A DNA stretch of 64,000 nucleotides from DUOA01 sp012839095 (lineage in GTDB: Bacteria; Bacillota; Clostridia; Caldicoprobacterales; DTU083). Within the stretch, counting starts at the first letter, position 1. The number at the start of each line of letters is the position of its first letter. Both the position numbers and the translations under genes were made by a program. Shown here piece by piece: positions 40,500 to 51,165 of this stretch. The stretch covers positions 124,001 to 188,000 of the forward strand of contig JBMNJE010000002.1 in NCBI GenBank assembly GCA_050951505.1, in the 5' to 3' direction. Under the pieces are notes generated by a model, which saw nothing but the letters and a program-made list of their open reading frames with translations, had not been told where the DNA came from and did not search any database.

Positions 40500-43400
40500 A
40501 TGTTGCATCCAGAGCAGTTTGGCAAGAGAACCAGAATGAGTTACTCCAAAATCGACGAGGTCCTGGAGATGCCAAACCTCATCGAGGTTCAGAAGAACTC
40601 ATACAATTGGTTTTTGGAAAAGGGACTCCGGGAGGTTTTCGACGACATATCTCCTATTACCGACTACACCGAAAATCTGGTTCTGGAGTTCGTTGATTAT
40701 TACCTGGATGATAAGCCCAAGTACTCGGAGGAAGAGTGCAAGGAGCGGGATGTTACCTATTCCAAGCCTCTCAAGGTCCGGGTCCGGCTGATCAACCGGG
40801 AAACAGGCGAAGTAAAGGAACAAGAGGTTTTTATGGGGGATTTCCCCATCATGACCGATAAGGGAACCTTTATAATCAATGGGGCAGAGCGGGTTATCGT
40901 CAGTCAGCTGGTTCGCTCTCCCGGCGTCTATTATGCAGAACAAATCGACAAGACAGGCAAAAAGCTTTTTTCCGCAACGCTTATTCCCAACCGCGGTGCC
41001 TGGCTGGAATATGAAACAGATTCCAATGACATAGTCTATGTTCGCGTGGATCGCACCCGTAAAATCAACATTACGGTGCTTCTACGGGCACTGGGATATG
41101 GTACCGATGTGGAGATAAAGGAACTCTTAGGCGAAGATGAACGTCTTTTGGCTACCATAGACAGCGACAATACCAACTCGGTGGAAGAAGGTCTGCTGGA
41201 AATTTACAAACGGCTGCGGCCCGGTGAACCGCCTACGGTGGAGAGTGCCAGCCAGCTTCTCAGATCCCTCTTTTTTGATCCCAAGCGATATGATTTGGCC
41301 AGGGTAGGCAGATACAAATTCAACAAGAAACTGGCTCTGGCTCCGCGCATTGCGGGGAAACGCCTGGCAGAGCATGCTGTGGATCCCGGCACCGGCGAAG
41401 TTCTGGCTGAGGAAGGAGAAAGGCTGACCCGGGAAAAGGCAGAGGAGATTCAGAATGCCGGCATAAATGAGATCACAATTTTGCTGGACAGCGGAAAGAC
41501 AGTGAAGGTGCTGGGCAATAATTTTGTTGAAGCCGGCGGTTATCTGGATTTTGACCCCAAAGAAGCGGGAATCAATGAAAAGGTACATTATCCCACATTT
41601 AAAAACATATTGGACAGGGTAAAGGATACTGATGAGCTGAAAGAGGCTCTCAGGGAATCCATTGACGACTTGATCCCCAGGCATATTCTGGTTGATGATA
41701 TTATTGCATCCGTCAGTTATAACCTGCATCTGGCAAATGGTGTGGGGCAGATTGACGATATTGATCATCTGGGCAACCGCAGACTCCGTTCTGTCGGTGA
41801 GCTTTTGCAGAATCAGTTTCGTATCGGCCTTTCCAGAATGGAGAGGGTAATCAAGGAAAGAATGACCATACAGGATATAGATGTGATCACCCCTCAGGCC
41901 CTCATAAATATCCGTCCGGTTTCCGCTGCCATTAAAGAGTTCTTTGGCAGCAGCCAGCTGTCCCAGTTCATGGATCAGACCAACCCCCTGGCGGAGCTCA
42001 CTCACAAGAGAAGACTGAGCGCACTGGGTCCCGGCGGTCTGAGTCGTGAGAGGGCGGGTTTTGAAGTGCGTGACGTTCACTACTCCCACTACAGCCGAAT
42101 ATGTCCCATTGAGACACCGGAAGGCCCCAACATCGGCCTCATCGGCTCCCTGAGCACCTACGCCAGAATCAATGAATATGGGTTCATTGAGGCACCGTAC
42201 AGAAAGGTTGATCACGAAAAGCAGGTGGTAACCAGTGAGATTGTATATCTCACTGCCGACGAAGAGGATGAATACATCATCGCTCAGGGTAACGAGCCCC
42301 TGGATGAGGACGGCCACTTTGTGGACGAACGGGTAATGGTCCGGCTGCGGGAGGAGATCCTGGAGGTTCCGCGGGATCAGGTGGATTTCATGGACGTATC
42401 ACCCAAACAGCTGGTATCCGTTGCAACTGCCCTTATTCCCTTTTTGGAGAACAATGACGCCAACCGGGCACTGATGGGTTCCAACATGCAGAGACAGGCT
42501 GTTCCGCTGGTTCGGCCGGAAGCGCCTATCATCGGCACGGGAATGGAGGCCAAAGCCGCCAGGGACTCCGGCGTTGTAGTCCTAGCCAGAGAGTCCGGTG
42601 TAGTAAGCAAGGTGTCTTCCGATCTCATTATAATCAAGGGAAATGACGGCAATGAATATCGCTACGATCTGCTGAAATTCAAGCGTTCCAATCAGGGCAC
42701 CTGCATCAATCAGAGGCCCATAGTTACCGAAGGCGAGATCGTGGAAAAAGGCCAGACCATTGCCGACGGCCCCTCCACCGACGGAGGAGAGCTGGCTCTC
42801 GGCCGCAATGTATTGGTCGGCTTTATGAGCTGGGAAGGCTATAATTACGAAGACGCGATTTTAATAAGCGAAAGGCTGGTCAAGGATGATGTCTTCACCT
42901 CTGTGCATATAGAGGAGTACGAGTCCGAAGCCAGAGACACCAAGCTGGGTCCTGAAGAAATTACCAGGGACATTCCCAACGTGGGGGATGAAGCCCTTAA
43001 GGACCTGGATGAGAGAGGTATTATACGCATTGGTGCCGAGGTGCGGGCCGGCGATATTCTGGTAGGAAAGGTTACTCCCAAAGGGGAAACCGAGCTTACC
43101 GCTGAAGAGCGTCTCCTGCGTGCCATTTTCGGGGAAAAGGCCCGTGAGGTCCGGGATACCTCCCTTAAGGTGCCCCATGGAGAAAGCGGCATCGTGGTTG
43201 ACGTAAAGGTATTCACCCGGGAAAACGGCGACGAGCTGCCTCCGGGGGTCAACCAGCTGGTTCGCGTCTATGTGGCACAGAAGAGAAAGATATCGGTAGG
43301 TGACAAGATGGCCGGACGCCATGGCAACAAGGGCGTCATATCCAGGGTTCTTCCCGAAGAGGATATGCCCTTCCTTCCCGACGGCACGCCCCTTGAAATC

Positions 43401-44243
43401 TGCCTGAATCCCCTGGGTGTTCCCTCCCGTATGAATATCGGGCAGATACTGGAAGTTCACCTTGGCCTGGCAGCCAAAGCCAAAGGCTGGCATATTGCAA
43501 CGCCGGTATTTGACGGTGCATCCGAAATAGACATTATGGACACCCTTGAACTGGCCGAGATGAGCCGGGACGGAAAGATGATCATATACGACGGACGTAC
43601 CGGTGAACCCTTTGACAGTCCGGTTACCGTTGGATATATGTACTTCCTCAAGCTTGCCCACCTGGTGGATGACAAGATTCATGCCCGTTCCACCGGACCC
43701 TATTCACTGGTTACCCAGCAGCCCCTGGGCGGAAAAGCCCAGTTCGGCGGTCAGCGTTTCGGTGAGATGGAAGTGTGGGCCCTGGAAGCCTACGGGGCAG
43801 CACATACCCTGCAGGAAATCCTGACGGTGAAATCCGACGACGTGGTAGGCAGGGTCAAAACCTACGAAGCCATCGTTAAGGGCGAAAACATTCCGGAGCC
43901 GGGTGCCCCTGAAGCCTTTAAGGTCCTTATAAAGGAGCTTCAGAGTCTGGCACTGGATGTCAAGGTCATGAGTGAAGAGAAGGAAGAAATCGTTATCAGG
44001 GAAGTCATCGACGATGATATAGATGATCTGGATATTAACATAGAAGGCCGCGAAGATCGGGAGCAGCCGGAAGAGACCGATGAGTTTGAAGACGATGATC
44101 TGGATTTCGATCTGGATGATATAGCAGTTATTCCCGGTTTGGATGATGACAGCGAGAGCAGCGTCGATGCTGAGGATACGGAGGATCTGCTTCCGGATCT
44201 GGACCTGGATGATGATTTTGTTGATGAAGACGATGAAGATTAA
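40500..44243 (+). CDS. rpoB: DNA-directed RNA polymerase subunit beta
   Basis: 1247 residues. Starts MLHPEQFGKRTRMSYSKIDEVLEMPNLIEVQ, the clostridial form. The rifampicin pocket segment SSQLSQFMDQTNPLAELTHKRRLSALGPGGL has wild-type-like residues, and GDKMAGRHGNKG and the C-terminal clamp GGQRFGEMEVWALEAYGA are intact. About 85 extra C-terminal residues are extremely acidic (runs such as DDDLDFDLDD and DFVDEDDED). ATG 40500 lies 7 bp after AAGGGGTGAG; ATG 40494 is too close and the frame to 40416 has no RBS. Confidence 0.98.
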   Translation: MLHPEQFGKRTRMSYSKIDEVLEMPNLIEVQKNSYNWFLEKGLREVFDDISPITDYTENLVLEFVDYYLDDKPKYSEEECKERDVTYSKPLKVRVRLINRETGEVKEQEVFMGDFPIMTDKGTFIINGAERVIVSQLVRSPGVYYAEQIDKTGKKLFSATLIPNRGAWLEYETDSNDIVYVRVDRTRKINITVLLRALGYGTDVEIKELLGEDERLLATIDSDNTNSVEEGLLEIYKRLRPGEPPTVESASQLLRSLFFDPKRYDLARVGRYKFNKKLALAPRIAGKRLAEHAVDPGTGEVLAEEGERLTREKAEEIQNAGINEITILLDSGKTVKVLGNNFVEAGGYLDFDPKEAGINEKVHYPTFKNILDRVKDTDELKEALRESIDDLIPRHILVDDIIASVSYNLHLANGVGQIDDIDHLGNRRLRSVGELLQNQFRIGLSRMERVIKERMTIQDIDVITPQALINIRPVSAAIKEFFGSSQLSQFMDQTNPLAELTHKRRLSALGPGGLSRERAGFEVRDVHYSHYSRICPIETPEGPNIGLIGSLSTYARINEYGFIEAPYRKVDHEKQVVTSEIVYLTADEEDEYIIAQGNEPLDEDGHFVDERVMVRLREEILEVPRDQVDFMDVSPKQLVSVATALIPFLENNDANRALMGSNMQRQAVPLVRPEAPIIGTGMEAKAARDSGVVVLARESGVVSKVSSDLIIIKGNDGNEYRYDLLKFKRSNQGTCINQRPIVTEGEIVEKGQTIADGPSTDGGELALGRNVLVGFMSWEGYNYEDAILISERLVKDDVFTSVHIEEYESEARDTKLGPEEITRDIPNVGDEALKDLDERGIIRIGAEVRAGDILVGKVTPKGETELTAEERLLRAIFGEKAREVRDTSLKVPHGESGIVVDVKVFTRENGDELPPGVNQLVRVYVAQKRKISVGDKMAGRHGNKGVISRVLPEEDMPFLPDGTPLEICLNPLGVPSRMNIGQILEVHLGLAAKAKGWHIATPVFDGASEIDIMDTLELAEMSRDGKMIIYDGRTGEPFDSPVTVGYMYFLKLAHLVDDKIHARSTGPYSLVTQQPLGGKAQFGGQRFGEMEVWALEAYGAAHTLQEILTVKSDDVVGRVKTYEAIVKGENIPEPGAPEAFKVLIKELQSLALDVKVMSEEKEEIVIREVIDDDIDDLDINIEGREDREQPEETDEFEDDDLDFDLDDIAVIPGLDDDSESSVDAEDTEDLLPDLDLDDDFVDEDDED

Positions 44244-44268
44244 AATACTTGGAAGGGAGCGATAGCCC

Positions 44269-47200
44269 TTGTTCGAGCTGAATAATTTGGATGCCATACA
44301 AATAGGCCTGGCTTCTCCGGACAAGATTCGGGAATGGTCCCGTGGTGAGGTAAAAAAACCCGAAACAATTAATTACCGTACCTTAAAGCCTGAAAAAGAC
44401 GGCTTGTTCTGTGAAAAAATCTTTGGACCCCAAAAGGATTGGGAGTGCCATTGTGGAAAATATAAGAGGGTGCGCTATAAAGGTATTATATGCGACCGAT
44501 GCGGTGTTGAGGTTACCCGGTCCAAGGTGAGACGGGAGCGAATGGGACACATAGAGCTGGCTGCGCCTGTATCCCATATCTGGTACTTTAAAGGGATTCC
44601 CAGCCGGATGGGACTCTTGCTGGACATGTCCCCCCGTTCCCTGGAAAAGATTCTGTATTTTGGTTCCTATGTTATCATCGATCCGGGTGAAACACCTCTG
44701 GCTAAAAAACAGCTGCTGAGTGAAAAAGAATACAGGGAACACTATGAAAAATACGGAGATTCCTTCCGATGCGGCATGGGGGCCGAGGCAGTCAAGGAAC
44801 TTTTACAAAACATTGATCTGGATGCCCTTTCCCGGGAACTGCGGGGGGAACTGAAAAACTCCACCGGTCAGAAACGGGTTCGGATTGTAAAACGGCTGGA
44901 AGTGGTGGAAGCCTTCAAAAAATCCGGAAACCGTCCCGAACACATGATACTGGACGTAATCCCGGTTATCCCGCCGGAACTGCGTCCCATGGTACAACTG
45001 GACGGCGGCAGGTTTGCCACCTCCGATTTGAATGATCTTTACAGAAGAATCATAAATAGAAACAACAGGCTGAAGAGGCTGCTGGATCTGGGCGCTCCCG
45101 ATATCATCGTGCGTAATGAGAAGCGGATGCTGCAGGAAGCGGTGGATGCCCTGATTGACAACGGAAGAAGAGGCCGGCCGGTAACCGGCCCCGGCAACCG
45201 CCCGCTGAAATCATTAAGTGATATGCTGAAGGGAAAACAGGGCCGTTTCCGTCAGAACCTGCTGGGAAAGCGGGTTGACTATTCCGGCCGTTCGGTCATT
45301 GTGGTAGGTCCGGAGCTTAAAATGTTTCAGTGCGGCCTGCCCAAGGAAATGGCACTGGAGCTTTTCAAGCCCTTTGTCATGAAGAGACTGGTGGAAACCG
45401 GCCAGGCCCATAACATTAAAAGCGCAAAGCGCATGGTGGAAAGGGTAAGGCCGGAGGTTTGGGACGTAGTGGAAGAAGTCATAAAAGAGCATCCTGTGCT
45501 CTTAAACCGTGCACCTACCCTACATCGCCTGGGCATACAGGCCTTTGAACCGGTTCTGGTTGAAGGGCGGGCCCTGAAACTGCATCCCCTGGTCTGCCCT
45601 GCCTACAATGCCGACTTCGACGGCGACCAGATGGCGGTACACGTGCCCCTTTCAGTGGAAGCACAGGCTGAATCCAGATTCCTGATGCTGGCTGCCAATA
45701 ATATACTGAAACCTCAGGACGGACGGCCCGTAGTTACCCCTACTCAGGATATGATTCTGGGCTGCTACTATCTGACCATAGAAAAACAGGGCATGAAGGG
45801 TGAAGGCAAGATATTTTCCAGCGCCGATGAAATCATAATGGCCTACAGCGAAGGTGTGATTGATCTTCATGCCAAGGTGAAACTCAGACAGGTCAGGGAA
45901 ATAAACGGCGAAAGGGCTGCCCGCATCATAGAGGTAACGGCAGGCAGGGTTATCTTCAACGAAGCCGTTCCCCAGGATCTGGGATTCAAGGATCGCAGCC
46001 ATCCGGAGGAAATGTTCGAGCTGGAAATTGACACCACAGTTGATAAGAACGTGCTGGGGCAGATTGTGGACAGGTGCTTCCATAAATACGGCTCCACTGA
46101 AACATCCATAGTGCTTGATAAAATAAAAGATCTGGGATTCGAGTACGCCACCAAGGGAGCACTTACAGTCAGTGTATCCGACATGGTTGTTCCTGAGGAA
46201 AAGCAGGCCCTGCTGAACAAAGCGGATGAAGAAGTCCAGAAGATACATCATCAGTACCGCAGAGGCCTTATCTCCGATGACGAACGTTACGAAAGGGTAA
46301 TTGACACCTGGAATGAGACTACCGAAGAGGTTACCAGGGCTCTCCGTCAGGCATGGGATGAATTCAATCCCGTTAACATGATGGCCACGTCCGGTTCCCG
46401 CGGAAGCATCAACCAGATCCGTCAGCTGGCAGGCATGAGGGGTCTGATGGCGAATCCGGCAGGAAAAATCATCGAGCTGCCCATCCGGGCCAACTTCCGT
46501 GAAGGTCTTACCGTTCTGGAGTTCTTTATCTCAACCCACGGTGCCAGAAAGGGTCTGGCGGATACGGCTCTGCGTACTGCCGACTCAGGTTATCTGACCC
46601 GGCGTCTGGTGGATGTCAGTCAGGACGTTATCATCCGTTCGGAAGACTGCTTTGCCGGCAGCAACGAAAAGATCCGCGGCATAGTGGTTCAGGAAATCCG
46701 GGAAGACAATGAAGCAATTGAACCCCTGGCCGATCGCATCATTGGCCGGTATACGGCAGAACCTGTCATTCATCCTGAAACCGGCGAGGTAATAATCGGT
46801 GAAAATCAGCTGATTACACCGGAAACAGGCAGGCAGATAATAGATGCAGGAATAGAGGAATGTCATATACGTTCCGTTCTGACCTGCAGGGAAGAACATG
46901 GAGTCTGCGCCAGGTGTTATGGCAGCAATCTTGCCACCGGCGGTGCGGTTAACATAGGTGAGGCAGTGGGAATCATTGCAGCCCAGTCCATAGGTGAGCC
47001 GGGCACCCAGCTGACCATGAGAACCTTCCATACCGGCGGTATAGCCGGAGATGACATTACCCAGGGTTTGCCCAGGGTGGAGGAGCTCTTTGAAGCCAGA
47101 AAGCCCAAAGGGCTGGCCATTATCTCCGAAATATCCGGCCGGGTTACAATAAATGATCAGAAGAAGAAGAGAGAAGTTGTGGTAACCAATGACAGTGAAG

Positions 47201-47859
47201 GGGAATCCAAGTCCTACCTGATTCCTTACGGTTCACGCATCAAGGTAACCGACGGTAAGATGGTGGAAGCCGGCGACGAGCTGACAGAAGGCTCCATCAA
47301 CCCTCACGACATCCTGAAGATAAAGGGCGTCAAGGGCGTACAGGCCTATCTGCTGCAGGAGGTTCAGAAGGTTTACCGCCTGCAGGGCGTTGATATAAAC
47401 GACAGACACATTGAGGTCATTATACGTCAGATGCTGCGCAAGGTCAGGGTGGAGGACGCAGGCGACACCGATCTCCTGCCCGGCAGCCTGGTTGACATCT
47501 TTGAATTCGACAGGGAAAACCAGCGTGTCATAGCAGAGGGAGGCATGCCTGCCCAGGCTAAGCGGGTGCTCCTGGGTATAACCAAGGCGTCCCTTGCCAC
47601 CGAATCCTTCCTGTCGGCAGCTTCCTTCCAGGAGACTACAAGGGTGCTGACTGAAGCAGCCATTAAGGGCAAGAGCGACCCCCTGGTGGGACTTAAGGAG
47701 AACGTAATTATAGGTAAACTGATTCCTGCAGGCACAGGCATGAGCCGCTACAGGAATATCGAGATTATGGCGGATGATCAGGAGGCAGATATTCCGGAAT
47801 CCCTGGATGAAGCCCTGGACCTGGAACTGCCTTCCGCAGGTGACCTGCTGGAAGTGTGA
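44269..47859 (+). CDS. rpoC: DNA-directed RNA polymerase subunit beta'
   Basis: 1196 residues from a TTG start after GGAAGGGAG. The N-terminal zinc finger CHCGKYKRVRYKGIICDRCG, the catalytic NADFDGDQM metal-binding loop, the trigger-loop region MRTFHTGGIAG and the second Cys cluster CREEHGVCARCYG are all present. Starts 25 bp after rpoB and is followed by a new promoter for rpsL. Confidence 0.98.
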   Translation: MFELNNLDAIQIGLASPDKIREWSRGEVKKPETINYRTLKPEKDGLFCEKIFGPQKDWECHCGKYKRVRYKGIICDRCGVEVTRSKVRRERMGHIELAAPVSHIWYFKGIPSRMGLLLDMSPRSLEKILYFGSYVIIDPGETPLAKKQLLSEKEYREHYEKYGDSFRCGMGAEAVKELLQNIDLDALSRELRGELKNSTGQKRVRIVKRLEVVEAFKKSGNRPEHMILDVIPVIPPELRPMVQLDGGRFATSDLNDLYRRIINRNNRLKRLLDLGAPDIIVRNEKRMLQEAVDALIDNGRRGRPVTGPGNRPLKSLSDMLKGKQGRFRQNLLGKRVDYSGRSVIVVGPELKMFQCGLPKEMALELFKPFVMKRLVETGQAHNIKSAKRMVERVRPEVWDVVEEVIKEHPVLLNRAPTLHRLGIQAFEPVLVEGRALKLHPLVCPAYNADFDGDQMAVHVPLSVEAQAESRFLMLAANNILKPQDGRPVVTPTQDMILGCYYLTIEKQGMKGEGKIFSSADEIIMAYSEGVIDLHAKVKLRQVREINGERAARIIEVTAGRVIFNEAVPQDLGFKDRSHPEEMFELEIDTTVDKNVLGQIVDRCFHKYGSTETSIVLDKIKDLGFEYATKGALTVSVSDMVVPEEKQALLNKADEEVQKIHHQYRRGLISDDERYERVIDTWNETTEEVTRALRQAWDEFNPVNMMATSGSRGSINQIRQLAGMRGLMANPAGKIIELPIRANFREGLTVLEFFISTHGARKGLADTALRTADSGYLTRRLVDVSQDVIIRSEDCFAGSNEKIRGIVVQEIREDNEAIEPLADRIIGRYTAEPVIHPETGEVIIGENQLITPETGRQIIDAGIEECHIRSVLTCREEHGVCARCYGSNLATGGAVNIGEAVGIIAAQSIGEPGTQLTMRTFHTGGIAGDDITQGLPRVEELFEARKPKGLAIISEISGRVTINDQKKKREVVVTNDSEGESKSYLIPYGSRIKVTDGKMVEAGDELTEGSINPHDILKIKGVKGVQAYLLQEVQKVYRLQGVDINDRHIEVIIRQMLRKVRVEDAGDTDLLPGSLVDIFEFDRENQRVIAEGGMPAQAKRVLLGITKASLATESFLSAASFQETTRVLTEAAIKGKSDPLVGLKENVIIGKLIPAGTGMSRYRNIEIMADDQEADIPESLDEALDLELPSAGDLLEV

Positions 47860-47877
47860 TAAAAGCGGGAATTTTTG

Positions 47878-47906
47878 TTGACAGCATAGGGATGGAGTGC
47901 TAAAAT
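47878..47906 (+). promoter_or_regulatory. rpsL-rpsG-fusA-tuf (str operon) promoter
   Basis: TTGACA (47878-47883), 17-bp spacer, TAAAAT (47901-47906), 20 bp after rpoC. Confidence 0.85.
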
Positions 47907-47945
47907 ACTTAAGTGCGCTTATTTTAAACGAAGCAGGGATCTAAG

Positions 47946-47977
47946 GCCCGACAGCAGTCTACGGCTGCATGTCGGGC
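47946..47977 (+). promoter_or_regulatory. str-operon leader hairpin
   Basis: GCCCGACA / TGTCGGGC (8 bp) plus GCAG/CTGC with a one-base bulge. Stable stem-loop in the rpsL 5' UTR without a T-tract; possible mRNA stability or autoregulatory element. Confidence 0.55.
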
Positions 47978-48064
47978 AGGTTCCTGATTGTTGAGTATTG
48001 ATATAACCGTACACATCAGGCTATCCCGGTCAGAATTGTATTTGTATTGAAAGGAGGTGGGAGA

Positions 48065-48439
48065 ATGCCAACAATCAGTCAATTAATCCGTAAAGGAAGA
48101 AAGTTGCAGGAGTACAAGTCAGCTGCACCTGCTCTTGATGAATCTCCACAGAAGCGTGGTGTATGCACAGCAGTAAGGACAACCACCCCTAAGAAACCCA
48201 ATTCCGCCCTGAGAAAAATTGCCAGGGTCAGGTTGGTCAATGGTGCTGAAGTAACAGCCTATATACCGGGTATCGGCCACAACCTTCAGGAACACTCCGT
48301 GGTCCTTATAAGGGGAGGCAGAATAAAAGACCTGCCCGGTGTACGTTATCATATAATCCGCGGAGCTCTGGACACTGCTGGTGTAGCCGGCAGAATGCAG
48401 GCCAGATCCAAATACGGAGCCAAGAAACCCAAGAAGTAA
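48065..48439 (+). CDS. rpsL: 30S ribosomal protein S12
   Basis: 124 residues starting MPTISQLIRKGRK. The TPKKPNSALRK loop carries the wild-type lysine linked to streptomycin sensitivity, and GGRIKDLPGVRYH its second site. AAGGAGGTGGG precedes the ATG. Confidence 0.98.
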   Translation: MPTISQLIRKGRKLQEYKSAAPALDESPQKRGVCTAVRTTTPKKPNSALRKIARVRLVNGAEVTAYIPGIGHNLQEHSVVLIRGGRIKDLPGVRYHIIRGALDTAGVAGRMQARSKYGAKKPKK

Positions 48440-48488
48440 GATTAAGCAGAGGCATTTGTGCCGTTATACCTTGAAAGGAGGGAAATGG

Positions 48489-48959
48489 ATGCCAAGAAAG
48501 GGTTATATAGAAAAGCGGGATGTACTTCCCGACCCCATATATGGCGATAAAATTGTTACCAAGCTGATCAACCAGGTAATGCTGGACGGAAAGCGGGGCA
48601 CAGCTCAGAAAATCTGCTATGGAGCATTTGAACTGATAAAGGAAAGAACCGGTAAGGATCCCATGGAGGTTTTTGAGCAGGCACTGAACAATATTATGCC
48701 TGTACTGGAGGTAAAAGCCAGAAGAGTAGGCGGTGCCACCTATCAGGTGCCCGTAGAGGTAAGGCCTGAAAGACGTCAGACCTTAGGGCTTCGCTGGTTG
48801 GTAAACTATGCGAATAACAGAGGGGAAAAGACCATGGTTCAGCGCCTGGCCGGTGAATTGATGGATGCTGCCAACAATACGGGCAATGCCGTCAAGAAGA
48901 AGGAAGATACCCACAGGATGGCTGAGGCTAATAAGGCTTTTGCCCATTACAGATGGTAA
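48489..48959 (+). CDS. rpsG: 30S ribosomal protein S7
   Basis: 156 residues starting MPRKGYIEKRDVLPDPIYGD. It has the LINQVMLDGKRGTAQKI and RRVGGATYQVPVEVRPERR family segments. AAAGGAGGG precedes the ATG; the frame to 48456 is leader. Nucleates assembly of the 30S head. Confidence 0.98.
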   Translation: MPRKGYIEKRDVLPDPIYGDKIVTKLINQVMLDGKRGTAQKICYGAFELIKERTGKDPMEVFEQALNNIMPVLEVKARRVGGATYQVPVEVRPERRQTLGLRWLVNYANNRGEKTMVQRLAGELMDAANNTGNAVKKKEDTHRMAEANKAFAHYRW

Positions 48960-49048
48960 GAAAGAGGAAAAGAATTTTATTAAACAGGCTGAACTGGTGT
49001 TGGGGAACGGTAATTGGTTTGAACTTACAACTGAAAGGAGGTTAAGCA

Positions 49049-51115
49049 GTGCCTAGGCAATTTTCGCTGGAAAACACAAGAAACATCGGTATCATGGCAC
49101 ATATTGATGCCGGTAAGACAACTACAACAGAGCGTATTTTGTTCTATACGGGCCGGGTGCACAAGCTGGGTGAAACCCATGAAGGCAATGCAACCATGGA
49201 CTGGATGGAACAGGAGCAGGAACGTGGTATCACCATAACCTCGGCTGCTACCACCGCGCAATGGAAGGGACATCGTATCAACATTATTGATACGCCAGGG
49301 CACGTTGACTTTACCGTTGAAGTTGAACGCTCACTCCGCGTCCTCGATGGTTCAGTAGCCGTGTTTTGTGCAAAGGGTGGCGTTGAGCCCCAGTCAGAGA
49401 CTGTCTGGCGGCAGGCGGATAAGTACCATGTACCGAGAATTGCATATATAAATAAGATGGATATTGTGGGTGCCGATTTCGAAAGAGTAGTAGGCATGAT
49501 ACGGGACAGGCTGTCTGCCAACCCCATTCCCATACAACTGCCCATTGGAAAGGAAGATACTTTCAAGGGCATAGTTGACCTTATCCATATGAAAGCTCAT
49601 ATTTACACTGATGATTTGGGCACTCACAGCGAGGTAACCGATATACCCGAAGATATGATAAGCATAGCGGAGGAATACCGGAACAAACTGCTGGAAAGTG
49701 TTGCTGAGTCCGATGAGGACCTGATGATAAAGTACCTGGAGGGTGAGGAACTCACCGTCGAGGAAATACACAGGGGAATCCGCAAGGCTACCGTAAGCCT
49801 GGATATGGTACCTGTAACCTGCGGTTCATCATATAAGAACAAGGGCGTGCAGCTTCTGCTGGATGCAGTGGTGGAATACATGCCCTCACCTCTGGATGTA
49901 CCTGCAATAAAGGGTAAGAGGCCGGATTCCGATGAGGAGACGGAAAGACACTCCTCCGATGAAGAACCCTTCTCTGCCCTGGCTTTCAAGATCATGACCG
50001 ACCCTTACGTGGGAAAACTGGCATTCTTCCGTGTTTATTCCGGAGTACTTAAGACCGGTTCTTATGTATACAACCCTGTAAAGAACAAGAGGGAAAGAAT
50101 CGGCAGAATTCTGCTGATGCATGCCAATCACAGGGAAGAGGTCAAGGAGGTCTATGCCGGCGATATCGCCGCTGCTGTCGGCCTCAGGGATACCACCACA
50201 GGCGACACCTTGTGCGCAGAGGAAGATCCGGTTATTCTGGAGTCCATGGTATTCCCCGAACCGGTCATCCAGGTAGCCATTGAGCCCAGAACCAAGGCAG
50301 GGCAGGAAAAAATGAGTGCCGCCCTGGTCAAACTGGCAGAGGAAGATCCTACCTTCCGTTCCTATACGGATCAGGAAACCGGCCAGACCATAATCGCCGG
50401 TATGGGGGAACTGCATCTGGATATTATTGTTGATCGCATGCTGCGTGAATTTAAAGTGGAAGCCAACGTAGGAAAGCCCCAGGTGTCCTACAGGGAGACC
50501 ATAAAGAAGTCTGTCAGAAGTGAAGGAAGGTTTGTCCGACAATCCGGCGGGCGCGGCCAATACGGTCATGTATGGCTGGAGGTCGAACCTCTGGAACCCG
50601 GTTCCGGCTACGAATTTGTTAACAAAATTGTAGGCGGTGTGGTTCCCAGGGAATATATTCAGCCCGTTGACAACGGTATTAAGGAAGCACTGGAGAGCGG
50701 CATCCTGGGCGGCTATCCGGTAGTGGATATCCGGGCAACCTTAGTGGACGGCTCCTATCATGAAGTGGATTCTTCAGAAATGGCATTTAAGATAGCCGGT
50801 TCCATGGCAGTTAAGGAAGCCATGAAAAAAGCGGATCCTACCCTTTTGGAGCCGGTAATGAAGGTGGAGGTAACCGTCCCTGATGAATACATGGGGGACG
50901 TAATCGGAGACATCAACTCCCGCCGCGGCAGGATAGAAGGAATGGAACCCCAGGGGGGAGTCCAGGTCATCCACGCCTTTGTACCCCTGGCAGAAATGTT
51001 CGGTTATGCAACCGATCTGAGGTCCAGAACCCAGGGCCGGGGCGTATACGTAATGCAGCTGGCTCATTATGAAGAAGTTCCAAAGAATATAATGGAAAAA
51101 ATCATTGCACAATAG
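49049..51115 (+). CDS. fusA: elongation factor G
   Basis: 688-residue translocation GTPase. G1 AHIDAGKTTTTERIL, switch RGITITSAATT, DTPGHVDFT and NKMD are present, followed by domains II-V with the SGGRGQYGHV loop. GTG start after AAAGGAGG. Complete and typical. Confidence 0.98.
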   Translation: MPRQFSLENTRNIGIMAHIDAGKTTTTERILFYTGRVHKLGETHEGNATMDWMEQEQERGITITSAATTAQWKGHRINIIDTPGHVDFTVEVERSLRVLDGSVAVFCAKGGVEPQSETVWRQADKYHVPRIAYINKMDIVGADFERVVGMIRDRLSANPIPIQLPIGKEDTFKGIVDLIHMKAHIYTDDLGTHSEVTDIPEDMISIAEEYRNKLLESVAESDEDLMIKYLEGEELTVEEIHRGIRKATVSLDMVPVTCGSSYKNKGVQLLLDAVVEYMPSPLDVPAIKGKRPDSDEETERHSSDEEPFSALAFKIMTDPYVGKLAFFRVYSGVLKTGSYVYNPVKNKRERIGRILLMHANHREEVKEVYAGDIAAAVGLRDTTTGDTLCAEEDPVILESMVFPEPVIQVAIEPRTKAGQEKMSAALVKLAEEDPTFRSYTDQETGQTIIAGMGELHLDIIVDRMLREFKVEANVGKPQVSYRETIKKSVRSEGRFVRQSGGRGQYGHVWLEVEPLEPGSGYEFVNKIVGGVVPREYIQPVDNGIKEALESGILGGYPVVDIRATLVDGSYHEVDSSEMAFKIAGSMAVKEAMKKADPTLLEPVMKVEVTVPDEYMGDVIGDINSRRGRIEGMEPQGGVQVIHAFVPLAEMFGYATDLRSRTQGRGVYVMQLAHYEEVPKNIMEKIIAQ

Positions 51116-51165
51116 GACTATTGCGAAATAATTGAATTGCTTTAAGTTAAGGAGGATTATTAATC

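Noticed and set aside
41127..42317. Nearly 400-codon minus-strand frame inside rpoB
   Set aside because: Shadow of strongly biased rpoB codon use; no SD, no family resemblance, fully antisense to an essential gene.
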